This document shows positions 24,658-33,420 of a stretch of 40,389 bases of DNA, one piece after another. The position numbers were made by a program, and so were the translations under genes. Numbering within the stretch: position 1 is the first letter of the stretch; each line of letters begins with the position of its first letter. The stretch comes from Mycobacterium colombiense. Lineage in GTDB: Bacteria > Actinomycetota > Actinomycetes > Mycobacteriales > Mycobacteriaceae. Location: assembly GCF_001672755.1 (NCBI RefSeq), contig NZ_LZKI01000168.1, forward strand, positions 1 through 40,389, given 5' to 3'. The notes beneath the pieces were generated by a model that was not told where the DNA came from, made no database searches, and saw nothing but the letters and a program-made list of their open reading frames with translations.

Positions 24658-26226
24658 ATGACAGCCATGTCGCGCCTGAGATCCTTGAGCTCGGCGCTGT
24701 TTTCATTCGGGTTGCTGCTCGGTGGTCCCTGCGTCATCGCGCCGCCCGCGGCCGTCGCCACGCCGGAACCCGGCGCCGGGCAGACGCCGGGCCCGAATCC
24801 GCCGTCGGCCGCGGTGCCGCAGGGTTGGGGCAGTTGCGGCCAATTCGTCGATGACACAAGCGAAGTCCCCACCGCACAGTGCACCACCGTGTCGGTGCCG
24901 ATCGACTACAACAACCCCGGCGGCGGGCAGGCCAAGCTGGCGGTGATCCGGATACCCGCGACGGGCCAACGGGTCGGATCGCTTCTGGTCAATCCCGGCG
25001 GTCCCGGCGGTTCGGCGGTCGACATGGTGGCCGCGATGGCCTCGAACCTGGAGGACTCTCCGGTCCGGCGCAACTTCGATCTGGTCGGGTTCGATCCCAG
25101 GGGAGTCGGTCACTCGACACCTGCGCTGCGCTGCCGCACCGACGCCGAGTTCGACGCATACCGGCGTGAACCGATGGTCGACTACAGCCCCGGCGGGGTG
25201 GCGCATATCGAGCAGCTCTACCGGCAGCTGGCCCAGCAGTGCGTCAGCCGGATGGGAACGGCGTTTTTGGCCAACACCGGCACCGCCTCGGTAGCCCGCG
25301 ACATGGATGCCGTCCGCCAGGCGCTGGGCGAGGACCAGATCAATTACCTGGGCTACAGCTACGGCACCGAGCTGGGCACCGCCTACCTGGAGAAGTTCGG
25401 CAACCACGTGCGCACGATGGTGCTCGACGGTGCCATCGACCCGACCGTCGGGCCGATCGACGAGAACGTCAACCAAATGGCGGGATTCCAAACCGCTTTC
25501 AACGACTACGCCACCGACTGTGCCCGCTCGGCGGGCTGCCCGCTGGGCACCGACCCGACGCAATTCGTCAACCGGTACCACGCGCTGGTCAACCCGCTGG
25601 CGACCAAGCCGGCCCGCACCGCGGACCCGCGCGGCCTGGGCTACGCCGACGCGACCACCGGCACCATCAATGCGCTCTACACACCGGCACACTGGAAATA
25701 CCTGACCAGCGGCCTGCTCGGCCTGGCGCGCGGCACCGACGCCGGCGACCTGCTGCTGCTCGCCGACGACTACGACGGACGCGACAAGAACGGGCACTAC
25801 GCCAACGACCAGGATGCGTTCAACGCGATCCGCTGCGTCGACGCGCCGAATCCGACCGACCAGGCCAGCTGGGCGAGCGCCGATCAGCGCATCCGCCAGG
25901 CCGCGCCGTTCCTCAGCTACGGGCAGTTCACCGGAAACGCTCCCCGCGATTTGTGCGCGCTGTGGCCGGTGCCGGCGACGTCGGCGCCGCACGCCGCGCC
26001 GCCCATGGCCGCGGGCAAGGTCGTCGTCGTGTCCACCACGCACGATCCGGCCACGCCGTATCAGGCCGGCGTGAACCTGGCCCGCCAGCTGGGCGGCCCG
26101 CTGATCACCTACGACGGGACCCAGCACACCGCGGTGTTCAACGGCCACCAATGCGTCGACAACGCCGTCGTCCGCTATCTCGTCGCCGGCACGCCGCCGC
26201 CGGCCGCCTACCGCTGCCAGTCCTGA
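24658..26226 (+). CDS. Hip1-like exported serine hydrolase (paralogue)
   Basis: A 522-residue alpha/beta-hydrolase closely related to the preceding gene. The triad is Ser234 in GYSYGTELG, Asp463 in THDPATP and His490 in GTQHTA. The N-terminus is a signal peptide (hydrophobic ALFSFGLLLGG, probable cleavage after AAVA near residue 35), with no lipobox Cys, so the enzyme should be exported without a lipid anchor, unlike its neighbour. A Pro/Gly-rich stretch follows. Rv2223c counterpart. I chose ATG 24658, with GGGG eight bases upstream; ATG 24667 is nearly as good. The pair arose by tandem duplication and is followed by glnA2 after 81 bases. Confidence 0.9.
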   Translation: MTAMSRLRSLSSALFSFGLLLGGPCVIAPPAAVATPEPGAGQTPGPNPPSAAVPQGWGSCGQFVDDTSEVPTAQCTTVSVPIDYNNPGGGQAKLAVIRIPATGQRVGSLLVNPGGPGGSAVDMVAAMASNLEDSPVRRNFDLVGFDPRGVGHSTPALRCRTDAEFDAYRREPMVDYSPGGVAHIEQLYRQLAQQCVSRMGTAFLANTGTASVARDMDAVRQALGEDQINYLGYSYGTELGTAYLEKFGNHVRTMVLDGAIDPTVGPIDENVNQMAGFQTAFNDYATDCARSAGCPLGTDPTQFVNRYHALVNPLATKPARTADPRGLGYADATTGTINALYTPAHWKYLTSGLLGLARGTDAGDLLLLADDYDGRDKNGHYANDQDAFNAIRCVDAPNPTDQASWASADQRIRQAAPFLSYGQFTGNAPRDLCALWPVPATSAPHAAPPMAAGKVVVVSTTHDPATPYQAGVNLARQLGGPLITYDGTQHTAVFNGHQCVDNAVVRYLVAGTPPPAAYRCQS

Positions 26227-26268
26227 CCTGCGCCCGGCGCGCTTCGCAATGGTTCTGAGCGGGCATCG

Positions 26269-26284
26269 GTAACACAGAATTAAC
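26269..26284 (+). promoter_or_regulatory. Candidate GlnR box upstream of glnA2
   Basis: GTAAC-ACAGAA-TTAAC fits the mycobacterial GlnR pattern GTNAC-N6-GNAAC except for T in place of the second G. It lies 23 bases before the glnA2 ATG, overlapping where a -35 would be. GlnR control of glnA2 is inference. Confidence 0.35.
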
Positions 26285-26294
26285 AGCAGTTGCA

Positions 26295-26300
26295 TACTGT
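26295..26300 (+). promoter_or_regulatory. Candidate -10 element of a leaderless glnA2 transcript
   Basis: TACTGT fits TANNNT and ends 7 bases before ATG 26308; the leader has no Shine-Dalgarno sequence. Confidence 0.45.
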
Positions 26301-26307
26301 TCGAGTT

Positions 26308-27648
26308 ATGGATCGACAGAAGGAATTCGTTCTCCGCACCCTCGAGGAACGAGACATCCGCTTCGTTCGGCTGTGGTTCACCGATGTGCTCGGTTTCCTG
26401 AAGTCGGTCGCCATCGCCCCCGCCGAGCTCGAGGGCGCCTTCGAGGAGGGCATCGGCTTCGACGGCTCCTCGATCGAGGGCTTCTCGCGGGTGTCGGAAT
26501 CCGACACGGTGGCCAACCCCGACCCGTCCACCTTCCAGGTGCTGCCGTGGGCCTCGCCCAACGGCCACCACCACTCGGCGCGGATGTTCTGCGACATCAC
26601 CATGCCGGACGGATCGCCGTCGTGGGCGGACCCGCGGCACGTGCTGCGCCGCCAGCTGCAGAAGGCCAACGATTTGGGCTTCTCCTGCTACGTGCACCCC
26701 GAGATCGAATTCTTCCTGCTCAAGCCCGGTCCCGACGACGGCACGCCGCCGGTTCCCGTCGACAACGCCGGCTACTTCGACCAGGCCGTCCACGACTCGG
26801 CCTCCAACTTCCGCCGCCACGCGATCGAATCCCTGGAATTCATGGGCATCTCGGTGGAGTTCAGCCACCACGAGGGCGCGCCCGGCCAGCAGGAGATCGA
26901 CCTGCGCTTCGCCGATGCGCTGTCGATGGCCGACAACGTGATGACGTTCCGCTACGTCATCAAAGAGGTCGCGATCGAGAACGGCGCCCGCGCGACCTTC
27001 ATGCCCAAGCCGTTCGGCCAGCACCCCGGCTCCGCCATGCACACCCACATGAGCCTGTTCGAGGGTGACGTCAACGCGTTCCACAGCCCCGACGACCCGC
27101 TGCAGCTCTCCGACGTGGGCAAGTCCTTCATCGCCGGGATCCTCGAGCACGCCTCGGAGATCAGCGCCGTCACGAACCAATGGGTCAACTCCTACAAGCG
27201 ACTGGTCGGCGGCGGCGAGGCGCCCACCGCCGCGTCGTGGGGTGCGGCCAACCGGTCCGCCCTGGTGCGGGTGCCCATGTACACGCCGCACAAGACGTCG
27301 TCGCGACGCGTCGAGGTCCGCAGCCCCGACTCGGCGTGCAACCCGTACCTGGCCTTCGCGGTGCTGCTGGCCGCCGGACTGCGCGGGGTGGAGAAGGGCT
27401 ACGTGCTGGGGCCGCAGGCCGAGGACAACGTGTGGGACCTGACCGCCGAGGAACGCATCGCGATGGGCTACCGCGAGCTGCCGACCAGCCTGGACAGCGC
27501 GCTGCGCGCCATGGAGTCCTCCGAGCTGGTCGCGGAAACCTTGGGGGAGCACGTCTTTGACTTCTTCCTGCGCAATAAGCGCACGGAGTGGGCCAACTAC
27601 CGCAGCCACGTCACCCCGTACGAGCTGAGCACCTACCTGTCGCTCTGA
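26308..27648 (+). CDS. glnA2: Type I glutamine synthetase GlnA2 (non-adenylylated class)
   Basis: A 446-residue glutamine synthetase, the same length as M. tuberculosis GlnA2, which forms glutamine from glutamate and ammonia with ATP. The N-terminal beta-grasp domain contains IRFVRLWFTDVLG and FDGSSIEGF; the catalytic domain holds the metal ligands of PEIEFFL, the HHEGAPGQQEIDL block, the ATP-site GSAMHTHMSL and the RVPMYTP/RRVEVRSPDSACNPY segment. The adenylylation-type Tyr motif found in GlnA1 is absent: the equivalent region reads DNVWDLTAEER. In M. tuberculosis GlnA2 is dispensable for growth. It lies between the Hip1-type genes and glnE. Confidence 0.97.
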   Translation: MDRQKEFVLRTLEERDIRFVRLWFTDVLGFLKSVAIAPAELEGAFEEGIGFDGSSIEGFSRVSESDTVANPDPSTFQVLPWASPNGHHHSARMFCDITMPDGSPSWADPRHVLRRQLQKANDLGFSCYVHPEIEFFLLKPGPDDGTPPVPVDNAGYFDQAVHDSASNFRRHAIESLEFMGISVEFSHHEGAPGQQEIDLRFADALSMADNVMTFRYVIKEVAIENGARATFMPKPFGQHPGSAMHTHMSLFEGDVNAFHSPDDPLQLSDVGKSFIAGILEHASEISAVTNQWVNSYKRLVGGGEAPTAASWGAANRSALVRVPMYTPHKTSSRRVEVRSPDSACNPYLAFAVLLAAGLRGVEKGYVLGPQAEDNVWDLTAEERIAMGYRELPTSLDSALRAMESSELVAETLGEHVFDFFLRNKRTEWANYRSHVTPYELSTYLSL

Positions 27649-27691
27649 CCCGGATCGAGCGCCGATCAGGCTGAACGCCTGCGGCTTGCGC

Positions 27692-27697
27692 TACGGT
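27692..27697 (+). promoter_or_regulatory. Candidate -10 element of a leaderless glnE transcript
   Basis: TACGGT fits TANNNT and ends 7 bases before GTG 27705. This spacing favours that GTG over GTG 27699 as the translation start. Confidence 0.38.
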
Positions 27698-27704
27698 CGT
27701 GGGC

Positions 27705-30683
27705 GTGACCAAACCCGCGACGCAGCGCCCCAGGCTGCCCAGCGTCGGCCGGCTCGGGTTGGTCGATCCGCAAGCGGCCGAACGTATGGCGCAGCTGGGT
27801 TGGTACGACCACGACGACCAGGCCCACGTCGACCTGCTCTGGTCGCTGTCGCGCGCGGCGGATCCCGACGCCGCCCTGCTCGCGCTGGTCCGGCTGTCGG
27901 AGAACCCCGACGCCGGATGGGATCAGCTCAACGCCGCCCTGCTGGTCGAACGTCCGCTGCGCGGCCGGCTGTTCGGCGTGCTCGGCTCGTCGCTGGCGCT
28001 GGGCGATCATCTGATCGCTCAGCCGGAGTCCTGGAAACTCTTGCGCGGCAACGTCACACTGCCCACCCACGACCGGCTGTGCGACATGTTCACCGAATGC
28101 GTCGACGAAGCGCTGGCGGAGCCGGGTTCGGCGATGGTGCGCCTTCGCACCCTGTATCGCGACCGGCTGCTGGTGCTGGCCGCGCTGGATCTCGCCGCGA
28201 CCGTCGAGGACGAACCGGTGGTTCCGTTCACCGTGGTCGCGGCCCACCTGTCGGACCTGGCGGACGCCGCCCTGGCCGCCGCGCTGCGGGTGGCCGAGAA
28301 CAGCGTGTGCGGCGACCGGACGCCGCCGCGGCTGGCGGTCATCGCGATGGGCAAATGCGGTGCCCGCGAACTGAACTACGTCAGCGACGTCGACGTCATC
28401 TTCGTCGGCGAGCAGGCCGACCCGGTCACCACCCGCGTGGCCGGCGAGATGATGCGGCTGGCCTCCGAGGCCTTCTTCCAGGTCGATGCGGGGCTGCGGC
28501 CGGAGGGGCGCAGCGGTGAACTGGTCCGTACCGTCGAGTCGCATATCGCCTACTACCAGCGCTGGGCAAAGACCTGGGAGTTCCAGGCGCTGCTGAAAGC
28601 CCGTGCGGCGGTGGGCGACGCGGAGCTCGGGCGGCGCTACCTGGACGCGCTGATGCCGATGGTCTGGGTCGCCTGTGAGCGTGAGGATTTCGTGGTCGAG
28701 GTGCAGGCGATGCGCCGGCGGGTCGAGCAGCTGGTGCCCGCCGAGGTACGCGGCCGGGAGATCAAGCTCGGCAGCGGCGGACTGCGCGACGTGGAATTCG
28801 CCGTGCAGCTCCTGCAGCTGGTGCACGGCCGCGGCGACGATTCGCTGCACGTGGCGTCGACGGTCGACGCGCTGGCCGCGCTGGGCCAGGGCGGCTACGT
28901 CGGCCGCGAGGACGCGGCCAACCTGACCGCCTCCTACGAGTTCCTCCGGCTACTCGAGCACCGGTTGCAGCTGCAGCGGCTCAAACGCACCCACCTGCTG
29001 CCCGAGGCCGACGACGAGGAGGCGGTGCGTTGGCTGGCGCGGGCCGCCCACATCCGGCCGGACGGGCGCCACGACGCGGCCGGGGTGTTGCGCGAGGAGT
29101 TACGGCATCAGAACCTGCGGGTCTCCCAGCTGCACGCCAAGCTCTTCTATCAGCCGCTGCTGGAGTCGATCGGCCCGCCGGGGCTGGAGATCGCCCGCGG
29201 CATGACCTCCGAAGCCGCCGAGCGCCAGCTGGCGGCGCTGGGCTACGAGGGTCCGCAGTCGGCGCTGAAACACATGTCGGCCCTGGTCAATCTGAGCGGC
29301 CGGCGCGGCCGGGTTCAGTCGGTGCTGCTGCCCAGGCTGCTGAACTGGATGTCGTACACGCCCGACCCCGACGGCGGGCTGCTGGCCTACCGGCGGCTGT
29401 CCGAGGCGCTGTCCGGGGAAAGCTGGTACCTGGCCACGCTGCGCGACAAGCCGGCCGTGGCCCGCCGGCTGATGCACGTGCTGGGCACCTCGGCGTACGT
29501 GCCGGACCTGCTGATGCGCGCGCCGCGGGTGATTCAGGACTACGGCGACGGGCCGTCGGGCCCCAGACTGCTCGACACCGACCCCGCCTCGGTGGCCCGC
29601 GCGCTGGTCGCCTCGGCCAGCCGCTACTCCGACCCGGTGCGCGCGATCGCCGGGGCGCGCACGCTGCGGCGGCGCGAGCTGGCCCGCATCGCGTCCGCCG
29701 ACCTGCTCGGCATGCTCGAGGTCACCGACGTGTGCGGGGCGCTGACCTCGGTGTGGGTGGCGGTGCTGCAGGCCGCGCTGGACGCGATGATCCGGGCCAA
29801 CATGCCCGAGGACGGCAAGGCGCCGGCCGCGATCGCGGTCATCGGGATGGGCCGGCTGGGCGGCGCCGAGCTGGGCTACGGGTCCGACGCCGACGTGATG
29901 TTCGTCTGCGAACCCGCCGCCGGCGTCGAGGATTCCGCGGCGGTGCGCTGGGCGACGGGTGTCGCCGAACAGATTCGGGCGCTGCTGGGGACGCCGAGCG
30001 TCGACCCGCCGCTGGAGGTCGACGCCAATCTGCGGCCCGAGGGCCGCAACGGTCCGCTGGTGCGCACGCTCGCGTCCTATGCCGCCTATTACGAGCAGTG
30101 GGCGCAGCCGTGGGAGATCCAGGCGCTGCTGCGCGCGCACTCGGTCGCCGGCGACACGGAGCTGGGGCAGCGGTTCCTGCTGATGGCCGACAAGACGCGG
30201 TATCCGGCCCACGGGGTGTCCGCCGAGGCGATGCAGGAGATCAGGCGGATCAAGGCCCGCGTCGATTCCGAGCGGTTGCCGCGCGGCGCTGACCCCAACA
30301 CGCACACCAAGCTGGGCCGTGGGGGACTGGCCGACGTCGAATGGACCGTGCAACTGCTGCAACTGCGGCACGCGCACGAGATTCCCGCGCTGCACAACAC
30401 CTCGACGCTGCAGTGCCTGGACGCGATCGCGGCGGCCGACCTGGTGCCCGCCGACGAGGTGGAGCTGCTGCGGCAGGCCTGGCTGACCGCCACCCGGGCG
30501 CGCAACGCGCTGGTGCTGGTCCGCGGCAAGCCCACCGACCAGCTGCCCGGGCCCGGGCGTCAGCTCAACGCGGTCGCGGTGGCCGCGGGCTGGCCTACCG
30601 ATGAGGGCGGGGAATTCCTGGACAACTATCTTCGGGTGACGCGACGAGCAAAAGCGGTGGTGCGCAAGGTGTTTGGAAGTTGA
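27705..30683 (+). CDS. glnE: Glutamine synthetase adenylyltransferase/adenylyl-removing enzyme
   Basis: About 992 residues: a bifunctional enzyme that adds or removes AMP on a Tyr of GlnA1, tuning ammonia assimilation; essential in M. tuberculosis. The two nucleotidyltransferase domains each carry a G-x11-D-x-D motif: GKCGARELNYVSDVDVIF near residue 216 and GMGRLGGAELGYGSDADVMF near 714, the latter being the adenylyltransferase half. Each is followed by a GSGGLRDVEF or GRGGLADVEW motif. GTG 27699 gives 994 residues, the remembered M. tuberculosis length; GTG 27705 fits a leaderless start. Downstream the thioesterase gene begins 17 bases after the stop, or in overlap with it. Confidence 0.97.
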   Translation: MTKPATQRPRLPSVGRLGLVDPQAAERMAQLGWYDHDDQAHVDLLWSLSRAADPDAALLALVRLSENPDAGWDQLNAALLVERPLRGRLFGVLGSSLALGDHLIAQPESWKLLRGNVTLPTHDRLCDMFTECVDEALAEPGSAMVRLRTLYRDRLLVLAALDLAATVEDEPVVPFTVVAAHLSDLADAALAAALRVAENSVCGDRTPPRLAVIAMGKCGARELNYVSDVDVIFVGEQADPVTTRVAGEMMRLASEAFFQVDAGLRPEGRSGELVRTVESHIAYYQRWAKTWEFQALLKARAAVGDAELGRRYLDALMPMVWVACEREDFVVEVQAMRRRVEQLVPAEVRGREIKLGSGGLRDVEFAVQLLQLVHGRGDDSLHVASTVDALAALGQGGYVGREDAANLTASYEFLRLLEHRLQLQRLKRTHLLPEADDEEAVRWLARAAHIRPDGRHDAAGVLREELRHQNLRVSQLHAKLFYQPLLESIGPPGLEIARGMTSEAAERQLAALGYEGPQSALKHMSALVNLSGRRGRVQSVLLPRLLNWMSYTPDPDGGLLAYRRLSEALSGESWYLATLRDKPAVARRLMHVLGTSAYVPDLLMRAPRVIQDYGDGPSGPRLLDTDPASVARALVASASRYSDPVRAIAGARTLRRRELARIASADLLGMLEVTDVCGALTSVWVAVLQAALDAMIRANMPEDGKAPAAIAVIGMGRLGGAELGYGSDADVMFVCEPAAGVEDSAAVRWATGVAEQIRALLGTPSVDPPLEVDANLRPEGRNGPLVRTLASYAAYYEQWAQPWEIQALLRAHSVAGDTELGQRFLLMADKTRYPAHGVSAEAMQEIRRIKARVDSERLPRGADPNTHTKLGRGGLADVEWTVQLLQLRHAHEIPALHNTSTLQCLDAIAAADLVPADEVELLRQAWLTATRARNALVLVRGKPTDQLPGPGRQLNAVAVAAGWPTDEGGEFLDNYLRVTRRAKAVVRKVFGS

Positions 30684-30700
30684 GTCAGGAGGCCGGCGCG

Positions 30701-31324
30701 TTGGACGCCGTATTCGAGGTGCTCAGCGCGGCGGAGGCCGATCGTGTGACCGCGCTGTACGCTCCGCTGGCCGATGCGGTCCGCGAGCTCGTCGACGCCA
30801 CCATCCGGACCGAGGCCGACGACGACGTCGTCGCCGAGGCCAGGCGGGCGATCGAGGCCGTCACCGCGTCGTTGCGGCAACGCACCCGCCCGCTCGGGGT
30901 GAGCTACCGCGTCAACGGCCGCCCGCTGCCGCTGGGCAACGCCGCGATCGGCGTGTGCAACCCCATCGCCCCGCCGATCGTCGTGCACCACGAGGGCGAC
31001 GGGCGCTGCTGGAGCGAGTTCACCCTCGGCTCGGCCTACGAGGGCCCGCCCAAGCTGGTGCACGGCGGCGTCAGCGCCCTGGTGCTCGACCACATGCTCG
31101 GCGAGGCGGCCAGCGAGGGGCTGTCCAAGGCGCGCTTCACCGGCACCATCACCGTGAAGTACCTGCGCGGCACCCCGCTGGGACCGCTTCGCTGCGAGGC
31201 GTGGGTTGACGGCAAGGAGGGCCGCAAAGTGTTTGCGCGCGGCACCATTTCGGATGCCGCCGGCGTCACCGTCGAGGCCGACGGCGTCTTCATCGAGCCG
31301 GCCTGGGCGCAGGAGGCGCAGTGA
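30701..31324 (+). CDS. Hotdog-fold thioesterase (PaaI/4HBT-like)
   Basis: A 207-residue hotdog protein. The core lies in the C-terminal ~130 residues, with YEGPPKLVHGGVSALVLDHMLGEAA, the loop-helix carrying the catalytic acid or amide in this family, and TGTITVKYLRGTPLG. Family members hydrolyse acyl-CoA or aryl-CoA thioesters; the substrate is unknown. The N-terminal ~75 residues are helical and not typical. TTG 30701 has a near-perfect AGGAGG eight bases upstream, so I prefer it; TTG 30680, overlapping the glnE stop as TTGA, is the alternative. Its TGA overlaps the following gene as GTGA, so thioesterase and oxidoreductase are coupled. Confidence 0.85.
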   Translation: MDAVFEVLSAAEADRVTALYAPLADAVRELVDATIRTEADDDVVAEARRAIEAVTASLRQRTRPLGVSYRVNGRPLPLGNAAIGVCNPIAPPIVVHHEGDGRCWSEFTLGSAYEGPPKLVHGGVSALVLDHMLGEAASEGLSKARFTGTITVKYLRGTPLGPLRCEAWVDGKEGRKVFARGTISDAAGVTVEADGVFIEPAWAQEAQ

Positions 31325-32181
31325 AGTTCTACATCAGCAGCGCCTTCCTGAACACCCGCGAGATCATCGAGCTCGCCAAGGCGGCCGACGAGCTCGGCTA
31401 CGACGGCATCGGCATCCCCGACCACGTCGTCAACCTGGAGACCCTGGACACCCCGTACCCGTACACCAAAGACGGGGAACGGCGCTGGCAGCCCTTCACC
31501 GACTGGCCCGATCCCTGGGTGCTCGTCGGTGCGCTGGCTCAGGTCACCACGCGGTTGCGGTTCGTCAACACCGTCTACATCCCCGCCATGCGCAACCCGT
31601 ATTCGGCGGCCAAAGCCATTGGCACCGCGGCGGTTCTGGCGTCCGGCCGGGTGGAGCTGGGCATCGGCGTGGGATGGTGCCGCGAGGAATTCGCGCTGAT
31701 GGGCGAGCAATTCGAGGCCCGCGGCAAGCGTACCGACGAAATCATCGACTTGATGCGGGCGCTGTGGTCGCCGGGCTGGACCGAGTTCGACGGCCAGTTC
31801 TACCAAGCGCCGCGGCTGGAGATGCAACCCACTCCGCCACCGATACCGGTGTATGTCGGAGGGCTCAGCGATATCGCGCTGCGCCGCGCCGCCCGCAACG
31901 ACGGCTGGATCGGCGACCTTATCAAGTCCGAGCGGGCCATCGAGGCGGTCGGCCGGCTGCGGGAGATGCGCGCCGAAAACGGTTTGACCATGCACGATTT
32001 CACCATCCTGACGCCGCTGACCGACGCGTTCACCACCGCGGACTACCAACGCGTCGAGGACGCCGGCATCACCGGCATCATCACCATGCCGTGGATGTTC
32101 TACGCGGGGCCCGATGCCAGCCTGGACGACAAGATCGACGGCATGCAGCGCTTCCGCAAGGACCTCGCGCTCGACGGCTAG
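31321..32181 (+). CDS. LLM-class F420-dependent oxidoreductase
   Basis: A 286-residue luciferase-like (beta/alpha)8-barrel protein. The signature elements are AKAADELGYDGIGIPDHVV, TTRLRFVNTVYIPAMRNPYSAAKAIGTAAVLASGRVELGIGVGWCREEF, and PIPVYVGG. Mycobacterial members of this class use coenzyme F420, though FMN cannot be excluded from sequence. The substrate is unknown. It begins with GTG overlapping the thioesterase stop as GTGA, and ends just before a perfect hairpin. The pair is absent from the glnE-glnA1 junction of M. tuberculosis as I remember it. Confidence 0.87.
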   Translation: MKFYISSAFLNTREIIELAKAADELGYDGIGIPDHVVNLETLDTPYPYTKDGERRWQPFTDWPDPWVLVGALAQVTTRLRFVNTVYIPAMRNPYSAAKAIGTAAVLASGRVELGIGVGWCREEFALMGEQFEARGKRTDEIIDLMRALWSPGWTEFDGQFYQAPRLEMQPTPPPIPVYVGGLSDIALRRAARNDGWIGDLIKSERAIEAVGRLREMRAENGLTMHDFTILTPLTDAFTTADYQRVEDAGITGIITMPWMFYAGPDASLDDKIDGMQRFRKDLALDG

Positions 32182-32182
32182 C

Positions 32183-32204
32183 GGACACCTAATTCCAGGT
32201 GTCC
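32183..32204 (+). terminator. Hairpin after the LLM oxidoreductase gene
   Basis: GGACACCT-AATTCC-AGGTGTCC is a perfect 8-bp stem with a 6-base loop starting two bases after the stop codon. There is no T-run, as is usual in mycobacteria. Confidence 0.55.
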
Positions 32205-32287
32205 CGGCACCTAACCGAGGGCGTAGGCACGCTGGTGCGACTCGCCATCGCCTACATTTCGGGAATCCTTGCCCGAACGGAGCCCAG

Positions 32288-32779
32288 ATGCGCCCCACTG
32301 TTTGCGTTGCCGCTGTGGCCGTCGGAGTGGTGACGGCGGCGTGCGGTGGTTCACCGTATACGGGAATGGCGACGACCACGGGTGGGAACCACACCAACAC
32401 GGTCACGACCATCGTGTCGCAGGCCGCGAGCGCCGCCGCCGTCGCTTATCTGCGATCGCTGATCCCGACGCCGGCGACCACGAACAGAACCGACGGCCCC
32501 GATCCCATTCATGACGGCGGCATCCGTTCGCACTTCTTCGTCAACGGGACTCCGGCCGACGTGATGAGCGCCTACAAGGCCGCGCTGTTGAGCATGAACT
32601 GGACGCTGATCGTCGACAGCGCAGGCAACGGGGCGGGCGGCGGCGGGGTGACGTATACCGCCAGAAATGGCAACGCTTTCGGGGTCTTCACCGGAGGGGG
32701 CTTCGGCAGCGCGACGGACATCGACGCCTGCGCGTGGCCGTCAGCACCCACCGACAAGGACTGCGCACGCCGCGGATAA
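32288..32779 (+). CDS. Putative lipoprotein of unknown function
   Basis: A 163-residue exported protein. The signal peptide ends in a lipobox-like VTAACGG with Cys19. The mature protein begins with a Thr/Asn-rich stretch (TTTGGNHTNTVTT); the C-terminal ~100 residues, HFFVNGTPADVMSAYKAALLSMNWTLI to the Gly-rich GGGFG, form a compact domain with a late Cys pair (DACAW, DKDCA). Family not recognised. ATG 32288 has a CGGAG six bases upstream; TACATT at 32253-32258 could be its -10. It lies just before the decayed glnA1-like repeat, whose hairpin may serve as its terminator. Confidence 0.75.
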   Translation: MRPTVCVAAVAVGVVTAACGGSPYTGMATTTGGNHTNTVTTIVSQAASAAAVAYLRSLIPTPATTNRTDGPDPIHDGGIRSHFFVNGTPADVMSAYKAALLSMNWTLIVDSAGNGAGGGGVTYTARNGNAFGVFTGGGFGSATDIDACAWPSAPTDKDCARRG

Positions 32780-32799
32780 CAGCCGAGGCGGCAAAATGC

Positions 32800-32872
32800 G
32801 AACCACCCGCGTGGCAACCCCCACGCGGGTGGTTTCGTCAGCCGACTCAGACGTCGTGCTACATCGCGAATT
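32800..32872 (-). pseudogene. Decayed copy of the glnA1 3' end with its terminator
   Basis: Aligned with 33990-34066 (hairpin, stop and last codons of glnA1), this segment matches at most positions in its right part: CCACGCGGGTGGTTTCGT is identical, ACGTCGT and CGCGAATT recur, and a single base is missing between. Read on the minus strand it gives F-A-M-stop-H-D-V-stop where glnA1 ends F-A-L-Y-Y-D-V-stop. Similarity fades upstream of the Phe codon, so only the tail is present. Its hairpin is listed separately. Confidence 0.6.
32801..32834. terminator. Perfect 14-bp hairpin, terminator-like
   Basis: AACCACCCGCGTGG and its exact complement CCACGCGGGTGGTT are separated by CAACCC. It lies 21 bases after the lipoprotein stop. 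The same stem core recurs as the glnA1 terminator, of which this is a homologue. Confidence 0.75.
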
Positions 32873-33330
32873 ACCCCGTTCGGCCATATCGTTTGGTTTC
32901 ATTCCGACTCGACTAATCGGTGGACACTGTGCGCTGGTCGTCGGCGGCGCTCGCGGCAGCGTCGAGTTCGGCGCGCAGTCAACCGCATTCAGATTCGGAC
33001 GGTCAGGCGGGTCGAACGGAAGCCCGCGTGGACGCTGGTAGTGATGCGCTGGTAGTCACGCTCGGCGGCGTTGCGAGTCGTCGCATGTGCACTCGTGGCT
33101 GTACCGGGTGTATCCATGTCCCAACCCATCGTTTGTTCTCGATTGTGTTGGGGGCGGCTATATTTCGTCAGGGAGGGTGTTACGCGCGGTCGAGGGCTCC
33201 CGGTTTTTTTCACCAAAGGATTTTCAATCCCACATGTGAGGACGCGGTTTTCGTGGGCGAAGTATTGCCGTAACCACCGGCGTGTCCGGCGGGGTCGCTT
33301 GCTGAGATTTCATCGCCACAGGTCGGTGTG

Positions 33331-33359
33331 GTTACAGACACGGCGGGCAGTGGTACTTT
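33331..33359 (+). promoter_or_regulatory. Candidate promoter of the Ala/Pro-repeat exported protein
   Basis: GTTACA (33331-33336) and TACTTT (33354-33359) are 17 bases apart. The expected start, near 33367, leaves a leader of about 55 bases with GAGGAG eight bases before the ATG. Confidence 0.4.
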
Positions 33360-33420
33360 TGGTGGATCCCGAGTTGGCCAAGCAAAACATGCGACGTCAA
33401 CGGGACGAGGAGATGTGGTT

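Larger units (their letters stand above)
32780..33420. other. 641 bp without a convincing gene
   Basis: This stretch holds the glnA1-tail repeat and hairpin at its left end and the promoter of the Ala/Pro-repeat protein at its right end. Between about 32880 and 33330 the sequence has lower GC in places (such as GTTTTTTTCACCAAAGG-like runs) and only overlapping short open frames without family resemblance or ribosome binding sites. I see no RNA gene fold. It may be remains of a decayed or inserted segment. Confidence 0.5.

Noticed and set aside
24703..27609. A very long open frame on the minus strand (968 codons)
   Set aside because: It is antisense to the Hip1 paralogue and glnA2, whose motifs are clear; GC-rich third positions keep the opposite frame open.
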